64,000 nt of DNA from JABWBD01 sp040768665 (GCA_040768665.1 JAXGMN010000036.1:1-64000), one strand, 5' to 3'. Numbered from the stretch's first letter, positions 36,365-47,517 are shown. Program-made: numbers and translations. Notes: generated by a model not told the origin, from the letters alone.

Positions 36365-39300
36365 ATGATCGGTTCTTGGGAGAACAGGGTGGGATTACGA
36401 GGCAGACGGCCGCTGGCCGGTGCCGGACGATGCCTAAGCCTTGCGGTGTTGCTTCTGACGGCTGTGCCGACGGCGTCGCACGCTGGCGACTGGCCGACCT
36501 ACCGATATGACAACGCCCGTAGCGGGGTGACGGCGGAGACGGTCAAGCTTCCGCTGACGCAATGCTGGGTGTTCCAGCCGCGGCATGCGCCGCAGGCGGC
36601 TTGGAGCGAGCCGAATCCGCGGCCGGTCGGCGGCTGGTTTGGGCAGACCGAGCTGCGCCGCGTGCATTTCGACGACGCTTTCCACGTCACCGTGTCCGAC
36701 GGCGCCGTCTATTTCGGCTCGTCCGCGGACGGCAAAGTGGTGTCGTTGGACGCCGCCACGGGCCGGGAACGTTGGAGCACGCTGACGGGCGGCCCCGTGC
36801 GGCTGGCGCCGACCATCTGGCGGGACAAGGTGTACTTCGGCTCCGACGACGGCTTCGTCTACTGCCTGCGGGCCGGCGACGGCGGCGAGCAATGGAAGTT
36901 CCACGCGGCCCCGGACGAGCGCAAGGTGCTGGGCAGCGGCAAGATGATCTCGCTGTGGCCCGTCCGCACCGGCGTGCTGGTGGATGACGGCACCGCTTAC
37001 TTCGGAGCCGGCATTTTCCCGGCCGAAGGCGTGGCCATGTTCGCCGTCAACGCGGAGGACGGCAAGCTGACGTGGCGCAATGACTCCTGTGGCGAAGCGC
37101 CCCAAAGCCGGATGTCGCCGCAAGGTTACCTGCTGGCCTCGAAAGACCGCCTGTTCGCTCCGTTGGGCCGCGTGTCGCCGGCGGCGTTCGACCGCCAGGA
37201 CGGACGCCTGCTGTACGAGGCCTATGCCGAGCACATCATCGGCGGAACCCATGCCACGCTGGCCGACAACCAGGTGTTCACCGGGACCGAGCAGATGATC
37301 GGCTTCGACCAGGAGAACTTCCGTGCCCATTCCAGCTGGTTCTGGGGCCATCAACTGATCGTGACGCCAAACGCCTTTTACACGGCGACCGGGCGCGAGC
37401 TGTTCGCGGTCAATCGCGAGGCCTATGCGGCCGCCAGCCTGCGCCGCAAGGGCCTGCTGGATCGTCAACGCGACCTGAACACGCAAGTCCAGCGAGCCAA
37501 ACGCGGCCCGGAAGCGGCGCTCAAGGCACTGGAAAAACAACTGGACGACGTCAACTCGCAGCTGAAGGAAACCGACAGCCGAATCGCCTCGGGCCAGATG
37601 TGGCGCGTACGCTGCGATTGCTCCGAAACGCTGGTCATGACCGGCAACGTGCTGTTGGCCGGCGGCGACCGGAAGGTCCTGGCGTTCGACGCCGCGTCGG
37701 GCGAAGTGCTGTGGACGGCCGAGATCGACGGCAAGGCCCGCGGCCTGGCCATTGCCGACGGGCGGCTGTTCGTCAGTTCCGACAGCGGTGCGATCTACTG
37801 CTTCGGCGCGGAAGGCTCGCCGACGGCCGGCGTGGTGCGGCAGACGGTCGACGCGTCGCCCTTTCCGGCGGACGAACGGACTCCTGTCTTCGCAGCGGCG
37901 GCCGAGCACATCGTCCGCACCACCGGGATCCAACGCGGCTATTGCCTCGTCCTCGGCTGCGGCACGGGCCGGCTAGCCTACGAGTTGGCGAAGCGGACGG
38001 AACTGCAGATCTGCGGCATCGAGCCTGACGCTCAAAAGGTCCAGGCCGCTCGCCGGGCGCTGGATGCCGCGGGGCTGTACGGGGCCCGCGTGCTGGTCGA
38101 GCAGGGCGAGTTGTCGCAGGTTCCGTTCTCCGACTACTTCGCGAACCTGGTGGTTTCCGAAGAGCCGCTCGCGTCGGGCCAGTTGCCCCGCGGCGCTCAG
38201 GAAGCGTTCCGCCTGCTCAAGCCGCTGGGCGGCGCGATTTGCATCGGCCAGCCAGCGGCAGCCGGCGGCAAGGTGAAGCCGCTGCAGGCCGCGGCGATGC
38301 GGCAGTGGCTGGCCGAAGCGGAAGTCGAGGGCGGGAAGGTCTCCGAAGAAAACGGCGCATGGATTGAGTTCCGTCGCGGGCCGTTGCCGGGCGCCGGCAG
38401 CTGGACTCATCAATACGCGGAGCCGGGCAACACGACCTGCAGCGACGATGAACTGGTCCGCTGCCCGCTGGGGTTGTTGTGGTTTGGCAGACCCGGACCG
38501 ACGCAGATGGCCGAGCGGCACTTGCGGGCCGCGGCTCCGCTGGCCATCAACGGCCGCATGTTCGTCCTGGGGGAAGGCATGGCGGACCGGGTGGGCGTGG
38601 GCGAGAACTCGATCACGGCCTACGACGCCTACAACGGAGTGGAACTCTGGGAACGGAAGATCCGCGGGGCCCTGCGCGTCAGCGTGTGACCCACGATGCG
38701 GGCAACTCGGCAGCCAACGCCGACAGCCTGTTCGTGGCCGTCGGCGATGAGTGCCTGCGATTCGACGCCGCCACGGGCGAGACGAAGCGTACCTACAAAG
38801 TGCCGGCGGCGGACGATGGCACTCCGCGCCGCTGGGGCTACGTCGCCGTGGTCGGCGACGTGCTGTACGGCTCGCGCACGGCGGAGGGCAGAACGGCCGA
38901 CTGCGTTTTCACGCTGGATTTGGCCACGGGCCAACTGCGCTGGAAGCACGAGGCCAAGGACATCGGCCAGGGCTCGATCGCCATCGGCGACGGGCGTCTG
39001 TACTTCGCCGGCCCCAACGTGACGGAGGAACAACGCACGGCGGCGCTGGCGGAGCAGGTCAAGCAGGTGCATCGGCTGAGCGACGCCGAGCGCGCCGCGC
39101 TCTTGAAGAAGCTCGAAGCGGCCGCGGTTTACCGCGTGGTGGCCCTCGATGCCGCAACGGGCAACAAGCTGTGGGAGAAGCCCGTCGAGATCACGGGGGC
39201 CAGCGGCGGCAACTACTGGTGCTCGCTGGGCGCGATCTATCACAACGACGTGCTGGTCCTGTTCGGCGTGTTCCTCGACGGCCACTACTGGACGCAATTC

Positions 39301-41127
39301 ATGGCCGGACAGTTTGAATCGCGGCGCGTGGTCGCTTTGTCCGGCAAGGACGGCGGACTGTTGTGGGACCAACAGATCGGCTACCGCGTGCGCCCGGTGG
39401 TGATCGGCGACACGCTGCACGCCGAGCCGTGGGCCTACGACCTGCGGACCGGCCAACAGCGGACGCGGGTCCATCCAGTCACGGGGCGGGAGGAACCCTG
39501 GCAGTTCGCCCGGCCCGGACACCACTGCGGCTGCCCTGCCGCGGCGCCTCATGCCTTGTTCTTCCGCTCCCTGACGCTGGGCTGGTACGACCTGGACAAC
39601 GACTTCGGAACGCAGCATTTCGGCGCGCAGCGGCCGGGCTGCTGGATCAATTTCATTCCGGCCAACGGCCTGCTGATGGTGCCCGAAGCCAGTTCGGGTT
39701 GCATGTGTCCATTTCCGAACATGTGTACCGTGGTCTTCAAGAGCCGCGAGGAGAACCGGCAGTGGGCGTACTTCAGCCAGCCGGGGCCCATGACGCCGGT
39801 CAAGCGATTGGCTCTGAACCTGGGAGCGCCCGGCGACCGCAGGGACGCCTCCGACGGCCTGTGGCTGGGCTATCCCCGGCCCGCCGGGTCGCTGGTGCTG
39901 CCGCTGCAAATCGGCGTCACGCTCTTCCCCGGCGGGGGCTACTTCAATCATGACGCCGCGCGACTCAAGGTCGAGGACGCGGCCAATCCGTGGCTGTACT
40001 GTTCGGGCGTGCGGGGCCTGCGGCAATGCACGATCCCGCTACTCGATCCGGCCGACGGACGGGCGCGGTACACCGTCCGGCTGGCGTTTGCCGAGTTGGA
40101 CGATGAAGCCGTCGGCAAGCGGGTCTTCGACATCAAGCTTCAAGGCAAGATCGTGGCTGAGAAGGTCGACGTCTGCCAGCAGGCCGGCGGCCGGAACAAG
40201 CCGCTGGTCAAGGAGTTTCAGGGCCTCGACGCAGACCGGGAACTGACGATTGAATTCGTCCCCGCGGCCGCCGACCCGGCACCCGATCAGTTGCCAAGCC
40301 TGCAAGGCATCGAAGTCGTGCGCGAGCAAGTGCTGACGCTCGGCTTTGCCGTGCCGTCCTTTCTGCTCAGCAATGCCCAGCCGGAGCAGGCGGGGGAGGT
40401 CGTGATTGCGAACCACAAGGAAGGTGATTTCGCGGGTACGCTCCGCGTCGAGGCTCCGCCCGGCTTCGCCGTCACGCCGGCCGAGACGCAGGTCCATATC
40501 CCCTCGGGCCAACGCATCACCTTAGCGCTGAAGGCTGTTCTGGGCGACAAGGCCGCGCCTGGAAAACACCGGGTCACGGTCAAGCTGCTCCGGGCTGACG
40601 GGACGGTCGAGAGCGACCAGCAGGCCGAGTTGGAGCACCTGGGAGACCTGCGGCGCGTCGTTCTGCAAGCCGTCGAGGATACCCACGCCAGCCAGTCTTC
40701 ACCGGGGACGAACCACGGGGAAAGCAAAGGCCTGAACGTCGACGGCGGCGACGCCAAAATGGGCGATCACCATCACAGCATTGCCTACCTCAAGTTCCGG
40801 ATCGCGGTCGACGGCAAGCCGCGTTCGGCCACGCTGCGGCTGTACAACCGCGACAATCCCTCGAACGATTCGGGACAAGTCCGCTTGGTGACGGAGCCGT
40901 GGAGCGAGAGCGGCGTCACGTACCAGGCCCGGCCCAAGCTGGGAGACATCGTGGGGAAGATCGGCCCCGTTGCCGAGAACCAAGTAATCGAGATCCCGCT
41001 CCAACTCGCGTTGGAAGCAGGCCAGGAGTTGAGCCTAGCCCTCGATCCCACCAGCTGCGACGGCCTCGGCTACCTCTCCCGCGAAGCCGGCAAGCCTCCG
41101 GAACTCGTGGTTGAGTACGTTAAATGA
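36365..41127 (+). pseudogene. Giant PQQ-like beta-propeller with embedded methyltransferase, malectin and DNRLRE domains; 2-bp frameshift
   Basis: An estimated 1586-aa secreted protein would start at 36365 (ggag ribosome site) with a signal peptide. Propeller repeats (GKVVSLDAATGRERW and others) run to about 510, with a coiled-coil insert near 355-405. A SAM-methyltransferase domain (LGCGTG at 530-535, then CGIEPD) follows to about 680. More propeller blades come next, then a malectin-like domain and a C-terminal DNRLRE sandwich. At 38687 the first frame hits TGA; an extra TG in GTGTGAC shifts the frame, and removing it restores RVSVTHDAGNSA. Both halves are otherwise intact, so an assembly error is possible. 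Pairing of a propeller and methyltransferase is a planctomycetal trait; the substrate is unknown. Confidence 0.8.
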
Positions 41128-41171
41128 CGTCTTGAGTGTCCACAATTCAACCGCAAAGGAGAAAGACCGCA

Positions 41172-42443
41172 ATGAAGACATCCTTGACACGACGCGATTT
41201 CGTAACGACGGCCGCCGTCGGCGCAACGGCGCTGACCTTCACGGCGCGCAGCTACGCCCGTATCGCGGGCGCCAACGACCGGATCCGGATTGCCCAGATC
41301 GGTTGCGGGGGGCGCGGGCGGCTGGCGCACATGGACGGCGTGCATAAGCACGATGCGGAGCAGAACGTCGAGTTTGTTGCCGTGAGCGATCCCTGGCGGC
41401 TGGCGCGCGAAGAAGCCGCCGCGATGTGCAAAGAGTGGTACGGCACCCAGGTGAGGCAATTCTCCAGCTACCGCGACATCCTGGCCTGCAAGGATGTGGA
41501 CGCCGTGATGATCGCCTCGCCGGACCACCACCATGCCAGCCAGTTGGAAGCCACGGCCAAGGCCGGAAAACACGTTTACGTCGAGAAGCCGATGGCGAGA
41601 AACATGCAGGAGCTTACGGCCGCCGTCGACGCCGTCAAGGCGGCGAAGATCGTCGTCCAGGTCGGCACCCAGACCCGCAGCCTGCCCGTGATGACGGGCT
41701 GCCACGAACTCTGGAAATCCGGCCTGTTGGGCAAGGCTTCTCGCATCGAACAATGCCGCAACAGCGACAAGCCCTATTGGTACGGCTACGTCAAGGCCCA
41801 CCTTCCCAAGTCGGCCGACGTCAAGCAGGAAGACGTCGACTGGAAGGAGTTCCTCGGCAACGCGCCCAAGCGGCCGTTTTCCGCCGACATCCTCACCGGC
41901 TGGTACGGGTATCTCGATTACACCGACGGTCCGGTGACCAATCTCGGCTGCCATTTCATCGATCTGTACAGCTACATCACCGGCGCGCAGTTCCCCGCCA
42001 GTTGCGTCTGCAACGGCGGCATCTTCACCTGGAAGGACGAATACCATTTCACCTGCCCCGACCACGTCGAGGCTTTGTGGGTCTACCCCGAAGGCTTCAT
42101 GGCCGCCTACTCCAGCAACCTCGGCAACAGCGGCGGCAGCCGCACTCGCTTCTTCTGCGAAAAGGGTCAGTTAGTGCTGGACAACCTGAGCGCGCCGAAC
42201 TACACGGCCGAAGGCGGTCCGAAACGCGACGGAACGATCCGCGGCGTCAACGACGTCAAGGCGATCGACACGCCCGACCATTTCCTCGACTGGCTCCAGT
42301 GCCTGCGCTCCGGCAAGCCGACCCGCGCGCCGATCGAGGCCGGCTACCTGCACTCGGTCGTCGGCCTCATGGCCGTCGAGTCCTACAGGAACGGCTATCG
42401 CACAACTTACGATCCCCAGACTCGCACCATCGGCAAGGCCTGA
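41172..42443 (+). CDS. Tat-exported Gfo/Idh/MocA family oxidoreductase
   Basis: The 423-aa protein has a twin-arginine signal (TRRDFVTTAAVGATALTF). A Rossmann fold follows with RIAQIGCGGRGR and the family signature VEKPMARN, where K139 of EKP is the catalytic lysine position. The C-terminal Gfo/Idh domain contains GWYGYLDYTDGPVTNLGCHFIDL. It would use NAD(P) to oxidise a sugar or inositol derivative, probably outside the cytoplasm after folded export. The ATG at 41172 has aaaggag 13 bases upstream. It starts 44 bases after the propeller/methyltransferase gene and may be co-transcribed with it. Confidence 0.9.
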   Translation: MKTSLTRRDFVTTAAVGATALTFTARSYARIAGANDRIRIAQIGCGGRGRLAHMDGVHKHDAEQNVEFVAVSDPWRLAREEAAAMCKEWYGTQVRQFSSYRDILACKDVDAVMIASPDHHHASQLEATAKAGKHVYVEKPMARNMQELTAAVDAVKAAKIVVQVGTQTRSLPVMTGCHELWKSGLLGKASRIEQCRNSDKPYWYGYVKAHLPKSADVKQEDVDWKEFLGNAPKRPFSADILTGWYGYLDYTDGPVTNLGCHFIDLYSYITGAQFPASCVCNGGIFTWKDEYHFTCPDHVEALWVYPEGFMAAYSSNLGNSGGSRTRFFCEKGQLVLDNLSAPNYTAEGGPKRDGTIRGVNDVKAIDTPDHFLDWLQCLRSGKPTRAPIEAGYLHSVVGLMAVESYRNGYRTTYDPQTRTIGKA

Positions 42444-42608
42444 CTTGCACGAGTGCTCCGTCCGCGTCACGCCGTCAGAACGTGTCGCCGTGAAGCGGCT
42501 CAGTCAGCCGGGCGAAAACAGGTGTTGGGGTGCGGCGTGGATTGCGCCATGTCCTTATCCTCCTTCGTGGAAATCTACCGTCTGCAGTCTTGCTGGTTCA
42601 GCGGGGCG

Positions 42609-42696
42609 TGCTCGCGATGGCTCAGTCGCCCGACGATCGGCGCAACGACTCCAGTTCGAGGGCGGCGTAGGCCCGGCGCATTTCTTGGAAGTGGCT
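42609..42696 (-). repeat. 88-bp duplicate of the 3' end of the HzsA-related gene
   Basis: Bases 42609-42696 match 44277-44364 at about 82 of 88 positions. The second copy covers the last 24 codons and stop of the HzsA-related gene plus 13 downstream bases. The first copy is a stranded fragment in the 286-base gap between the Gfo/Idh gene and the metallophosphoesterase gene. It probably marks a lost paralogue or a duplication scar. Nothing else was recognised in that gap. Confidence 0.8.
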
Positions 42697-42729
42697 TCAC
42701 CGAACACGGATTGGACTAGGCGCGTCCGA

Positions 42730-43977
42730 TCAGCTTCGCGTTAGTCGGCGCTCGGCCAGTACAACGCCCGACAGATCCTGGATCGCGACGCGCAGCAATT
42801 GGGCGTCGGCTTCCAGAACGATGAGCGTGGCTCTGGGAGGCTCGGGGCCGCCGCCGACCACCTGCATCGGCACGCCTTCGGCCGGATCGTCCACGCGCCA
42901 GGCATGCATGTGACCGCTGACCACCAGCGGGACGCGAGCGTCACGCAGCGCGGGCATCCAGGCCCTGGCCCCGTCACCTGACCAGGATGCAAAGCCCTCC
43001 AGGCTCAGCCCGTCATTCTGCTTCGGCAGGCCACGCAGCGGGATGTGGCAGAAGACAATCTTGAACGGAGCCGAGGCAATGTCAGGCCGGCGCAGAGCCT
43101 CGCGCAGCCAGGCGGCTTGTTGCACGCGGTACGGCTCGTATGCTGCTGTCCCGGCGAATACCGGGTGGGCATCCGGCTTGTCTTCGCCCGTGTCCAGGGT
43201 CAGCAGGGCCAAGGGCCCGTAACGCCGAGCCACGTTGTAGGGCAGCGACGCATCCGGGCCGTCTGCCAGACATGTGGAAATCTCTCGCGCACAGGCTCCG
43301 CGCACGTCGTGATTGCCCGGCACAAATATCAAGCACCGGGTCGCGGCCCAGCCCGGCTTCAACAGCACGCGCGGCAGGTCCGCCGGCGCATCAAAGGCCG
43401 AACCGCACGTGTCGCCATTCCACACCAACACGTCGGGCTGGACCGCCTCGATCCGCGCGCCAAGGGCTTCGATGGTTGGCCCGTGTTCATGCGTGTCGTT
43501 GACGACGGCCACGCGGACTCGGCTGGCGGTCGGGTCTGGGATCACGAGGCTCTGGGTGGGCCCGGCCACCGGTTCGCCTCGGCGCAACTTGTAGGCTGTC
43601 TGGTAACTCAGCGCCTGTGCGACCACGCGATAGAAGACCTGTCGCCCGGCGCCGCCCCGGTCACCGAGCGAGACTGGCACCACCAGCGCCCGGTCCGACG
43701 CCTCGACCAACCCGGCGCGGCTGGCGACCGCTCGTTGGTCGAGTCGCTCGGCCGATAGTCCCCATTCAATCCAGCCCGTGGCCAACTGGCCGACAGCAAA
43801 GCTGACGGCGAACCCCTCCGTCGTGAGATGCTGCACGACCGGCGGGCCAGCCAACAGTGGGGCGGCATCGGAGCGTGGGTCTGGCGCGGCCTGAGCGGCC
43901 CCAGCGGTCCCAGCCACCTCCAACCATGCCAGCGACGATGCGGGAACCAGGCGAAGTACGTCACGACGGTTTAACAT
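42730..43977 (-). CDS. Tat-exported calcineurin-like metallophosphoesterase
   Basis: The 415-aa protein begins with a twin-arginine leader (LNRRDVLRLVPASSLAWLEVAG). A purple-acid-phosphatase-like N-terminal Fn3-type segment precedes the catalytic domain. The full set of metal ligands is visible in order: VNDTHEHG, VWNGDTC, VPGNHD, FCHIPL and SGHMHAW. It should hydrolyse a phosphomonoester or diester in the periplasm with a di-metal centre. The start ATG at 43977 is at the signal. It is convergent with the Gfo/Idh gene. Confidence 0.88.
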   Translation of the reverse strand: MLNRRDVLRLVPASSLAWLEVAGTAGAAQAAPDPRSDAAPLLAGPPVVQHLTTEGFAVSFAVGQLATGWIEWGLSAERLDQRAVASRAGLVEASDRALVVPVSLGDRGGAGRQVFYRVVAQALSYQTAYKLRRGEPVAGPTQSLVIPDPTASRVRVAVVNDTHEHGPTIEALGARIEAVQPDVLVWNGDTCGSAFDAPADLPRVLLKPGWAATRCLIFVPGNHDVRGACAREISTCLADGPDASLPYNVARRYGPLALLTLDTGEDKPDAHPVFAGTAAYEPYRVQQAAWLREALRRPDIASAPFKIVFCHIPLRGLPKQNDGLSLEGFASWSGDGARAWMPALRDARVPLVVSGHMHAWRVDDPAEGVPMQVVGGGPEPPRATLIVLEADAQLLRVAIQDLSGVVLAERRLTRS

Positions 43978-44289
43978 GAATGACTCCTCAGGCAGTAGCC
44001 CAGGAACCGGCGACGGCCGAATCCGATGCCGCGCTGCACGCCTGGGATTATGGATGCTCGATCTTCAAGTCGTTTCATTGTAAGCCTCCTGGTCTTGGTT
44101 CCCTCAGGTCGCCGCGCTTGGCGAAGGCGTAAGCGGCGGCGCCCATCCTTGTCTTGAGTTGTAATTATACTGAGGACTGATAGGAGGTTTGATTCGCGTC
44201 TTTGCGAGTGAGCGTACTTGGTGAGAATGAGTGGATGCCCGTGTTGAACGGGCGGGCTTCGCGATCCGTTGTGCGCTGCTCGCGATGGC
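43978..44289. other. Intergenic region, no gene seen
   Basis: These 312 bases between two reverse-strand genes contain no convincing frame, terminator or operator. The right-hand 13 bases belong to the 88-bp duplicated segment shared with 42609-42696. Confidence 0.5.
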
Positions 44290-47200
44290 TCAGTCGCGCG
44301 ACGATCGGCGTAACGACTCCAGTTCGGCGGCGGCGTAGGCCCGGCGCTTTTCTTGGAAGTAGCTGTATTCGGCCTTTTCCGCCTCGGTCCAGGTGTTGTG
44401 CTGCGTGTAGGAACCGCAGAACGGAATGAGCAGGTCCAGCCAGCAGGCGAAGGTGCGTTTTTCGTTCTCGCTGGCCTGCACGCCGTAATGGGCGGGCTCG
44501 AAGAAATCCATGATTTTGCTCTGGCAGGCGCCCGTGTGGTACGGCGGAAGCATCACGGCGCGGCTGCGGGGTTTCAGCCACGTCATCCACGGGTTCTTGT
44601 CGGGATCGCCCGAGGTGGTAATCGTGACGTAGGACTGCGTGTAGGCCCGTTTGGGGTCCACGTGACCCGCGCCGATCAGAACGATGCTCTCCGGCCGGGC
44701 CAGCTCTCCGGTCAGGCTGAGCTTGCTCTTGGCGATCTGTGACTCGTTGTGGCAACTCACGCAGTGCCGGTCGAAGATGGGCTGGATCTCCTGCACGTAG
44801 CTGAAGCCGTCCACCGGCGCGTTCGGGTCGAGGGTGCGCGGGGCGTTGACCCCCAGGTAATTCTCCACACTGTCCAGCCAGGACTGAGACGCCAACCGGC
44901 GGATCAACGGATGCTCCGTGCCCGCAAAGGGCCGGAGCTTCTGAACCGGCTTGGAGAGCGCCACCGTAGTATTCCCGGTGGGCATCTCCTGCGGTCCCGC
45001 CTCGAGCTTGTTCTCGTGGCAGCCGATGCAGGAGAAATGCTCGCCGTTCTGGAGCGTCGACCAACTGCGCATCGATTGGATGGTGTAGCCTTTGGCGTCG
45101 AGCACTTGGAAGTAGACCGGGGTGCGAGCGGGCACCGCGAAACTGCAACTGCCGTCCGCCTCGATGTCGACCTCCCCGAGCACATGCTTGACGTCCCAAC
45201 TGCCGCTATTCAGCGAGATCGGCGTCTGGCACAGTCCGGTCTCGCACTCGCCGCCGTTCTGGCCGTAGCCCATGCGCGCGACGCGGTACTCCAGCGCGAT
45301 AACACGCAGTTTCTTGGCGGTGCCGCTTGCTATGCCGGCCAGTCCCGGCCCCTGATATACGTCCTGGATGGTATAAACCCCGCAGTTATCTTGCGGGCGC
45401 ACGAGCGACGCGCGCACGGCCGGCCGTTGCCGAGCCATGACCGGAATGGCCTGGCCCGTGCCTTGCCAGTCATCGAACGCGAGCAACTCACGCTCGCCGT
45501 CGGGCTGCATGTAGTACAAGCCCAGCGGAGGATGGAATGGACCGAAGGGAGGCAGATAGCCTTCGGGGCAGAACGAACAGAGATAGTTTTCCTCGTCGAA
45601 CGCATAGGGATGCGCGTACTGCGGGCCGAATTGTCCGAAGACGTCGATCTTGAAGTCGAGGTAGGGTCGGGACGGGTCGGGCGGCTCGGGCCGGATGAAG
45701 TCGGCAGGCTCCCGTCCCGGAGCTCCATTGAGCTTTGTGTTCACAAACTCGATCCCGCGGCCCGCCTGGGTCCCTTGGCGACGGTCGATCAGGCCGAGCT
45801 TCCCCTTGTAGATCGAGTGGTGCCCGGCGATGACCGCCAGCGCTTTCGCCGAGCCCGGGATGCCATGCGCGTGGATCATCGCCGCCGGAAACATGCTGTT
45901 GTTCCCGTAGTACTCTGTCTGGGCCGTTCCATCCGGGTTCATCGCGATGAGCGGGTGGGTGAACAGCGCGCTTCGGTCGTTGTATTCCCAGCGGGTAAAG
46001 ACGACACGGCCGTCCTCCAAGACCTGGGGGTTGTTCGTCATAAGCTGGTCGAACGTCAGACGGCGGATGTTGCCGCCATCGGCATCGCAGCAATAGATGT
46101 TGCCGCCCGCGCGGTGCCAGCAATCGCTGATATGCACGTCGCGCGTCGACGTGAAGACAACCCGCCCGTCGGGCAGAAACGCCGGCTCGCAGTCGGCGAC
46201 CGGGAGTGGCCTGCCATCTTTGAGGATGGGGAAGGTGATCTGCCTCACCCGGCGCGTCGCCAAGTCCATCGCGTAGAGGTAGTAGGAGTCGGTTTCGAAA
46301 TTCTCGCGCATGGAGAATACAAGCGTGCGCGCGTCCCATGACAGGGTTGGATAGCAGATCGCCCCGGCGGGCTTCTCCAGCAACACCTCGTGCTGGATCT
46401 CGCCGTCCTCCAGCACCGCTGCGAGGCAGAGCTGGCCGCCTGGCTTGAAACCAAAGGTGAAGTCGCGCACCTGTTCGTCGGGAAGGTCGTATTTTCCGAC
46501 CAGGCCCTGCATGCAGCCGAAGATGCCGTGCTTGACGTAGATGAATTGGGCCGCCCTTGCGCGGAGGGCCTGGAGGCGGGTCTTGCGCCGCGCCGCACAG
46601 GCATCGATATAGAGCGACCGCCAGCGCGGATCGCAGGCTGCAACTCGCTCCCTGACAAGCTGCTCCAACCGCTGTCGCAAGCTGCTCACGCCGGAATCCC
46701 CCGCGGGAACGCAGCCTAGCACGCTCTGCACCATGGCCCGTTCTTTTTCAGCGTCGTGACTCGACGTGAAGACATGAGCAATATCCAGCCCGGCATCCTG
46801 ATAAAGCCAGTCTCGTTCCAGACGCTGGCGAGGCATTGCGACGTCCGGCGGGTTCTTGACGGGAAAATCGGCCGGGCGGGCGTCAAAACAGGTGGTTTCC
46901 GCAATCTGCGTGTTCAGGTTCCTCCCATCGCCCGCCGTCGGCAGTCCCACTTTGCGGCACCAATGAAGCTGCGACTCAGACATCCACGGCCCGGGATAAC
47001 GTTGCTGGTACGAATCGTTGACGCGCACCGTCAAGTACCGAGTGGTGCATGGCGGCCATTCCACAAACGCGGAGTTCGAGTTGGATGTGGCGGGCAACTC
47101 CTGTTTCTCCGCCAACGTCCGGGTTGGCCCACGGCCCTGGGCGTCGGCACAAGCGAAGACGCTCACGTTCTTCGCCAGCACATAGACCCAGGCGTTTCGC

Positions 47201-47517
47201 GCCACGAAACGCACCCCGGAAACCGTCCGCTCCGATCCGAGATCCAGGACGAAGGTCGCGGTCACTGGCGGCGCCGCCTTGGGCGGGCAGACTGTCGGGG
47301 CCTTTCCCGTGCGGGTGTCGTCCAGCAGGCAGGCGTAGGTGCCCAGGTCGCCGTCGATCATCTTCTCCGCCGCGTACTTGCCCGGGGGATTCGAGTAACA
47401 CTCAGCATCGGTCCACACGGCGACCGGCCGGAACTCCGCGGCGCCCAGCGGGCAGGCGAACAGAAGCAGCGACAGGATGGCCGGGACGCCCTTGATGCTC
47501 GTATGGCGGTGGTTCAT
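44290..47517 (-). CDS. HzsA-related secreted dihaem protein
   Basis: The 1075-aa protein has a signal peptide (to about A26), an N-terminal discoidin-like sandwich (about 35-165), a TolB/propeller-like middle (repeats such as RTLVFSMRENFETDSYYLYAMDLATRRVRQITF), and two CxxCH haem sites (CIGCH at 830-834, CVSCH at 919-923). This order fits hydrazine-synthase alpha-subunit-related proteins found widely in non-anammox planctomycetes. No HzsB or HzsC partner is present, so hydrazine synthesis is not implied; electron transfer or redox enzymology on a glycan or small molecule is a guess. The ATG at 47517 with a ggggg-aag ribosome site starts the signal peptide; the frame upstream to 48018 is a shadow. 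Confidence 0.85.
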   Translation of the reverse strand: MNHRHTSIKGVPAILSLLLFACPLGAAEFRPVAVWTDAECYSNPPGKYAAEKMIDGDLGTYACLLDDTRTGKAPTVCPPKAAPPVTATFVLDLGSERTVSGVRFVARNAWVYVLAKNVSVFACADAQGRGPTRTLAEKQELPATSNSNSAFVEWPPCTTRYLTVRVNDSYQQRYPGPWMSESQLHWCRKVGLPTAGDGRNLNTQIAETTCFDARPADFPVKNPPDVAMPRQRLERDWLYQDAGLDIAHVFTSSHDAEKERAMVQSVLGCVPAGDSGVSSLRQRLEQLVRERVAACDPRWRSLYIDACAARRKTRLQALRARAAQFIYVKHGIFGCMQGLVGKYDLPDEQVRDFTFGFKPGGQLCLAAVLEDGEIQHEVLLEKPAGAICYPTLSWDARTLVFSMRENFETDSYYLYAMDLATRRVRQITFPILKDGRPLPVADCEPAFLPDGRVVFTSTRDVHISDCWHRAGGNIYCCDADGGNIRRLTFDQLMTNNPQVLEDGRVVFTRWEYNDRSALFTHPLIAMNPDGTAQTEYYGNNSMFPAAMIHAHGIPGSAKALAVIAGHHSIYKGKLGLIDRRQGTQAGRGIEFVNTKLNGAPGREPADFIRPEPPDPSRPYLDFKIDVFGQFGPQYAHPYAFDEENYLCSFCPEGYLPPFGPFHPPLGLYYMQPDGERELLAFDDWQGTGQAIPVMARQRPAVRASLVRPQDNCGVYTIQDVYQGPGLAGIASGTAKKLRVIALEYRVARMGYGQNGGECETGLCQTPISLNSGSWDVKHVLGEVDIEADGSCSFAVPARTPVYFQVLDAKGYTIQSMRSWSTLQNGEHFSCIGCHENKLEAGPQEMPTGNTTVALSKPVQKLRPFAGTEHPLIRRLASQSWLDSVENYLGVNAPRTLDPNAPVDGFSYVQEIQPIFDRHCVSCHNESQIAKSKLSLTGELARPESIVLIGAGHVDPKRAYTQSYVTITTSGDPDKNPWMTWLKPRSRAVMLPPYHTGACQSKIMDFFEPAHYGVQASENEKRTFACWLDLLIPFCGSYTQHNTWTEAEKAEYSYFQEKRRAYAAAELESLRRSSRD

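Noticed and set aside
44290..47517. Evidence of anammox metabolism
   Set aside because: HzsA-related proteins occur in many non-anammox planctomycetes, and no HzsB, HzsC or hydrazine dehydrogenase is present.
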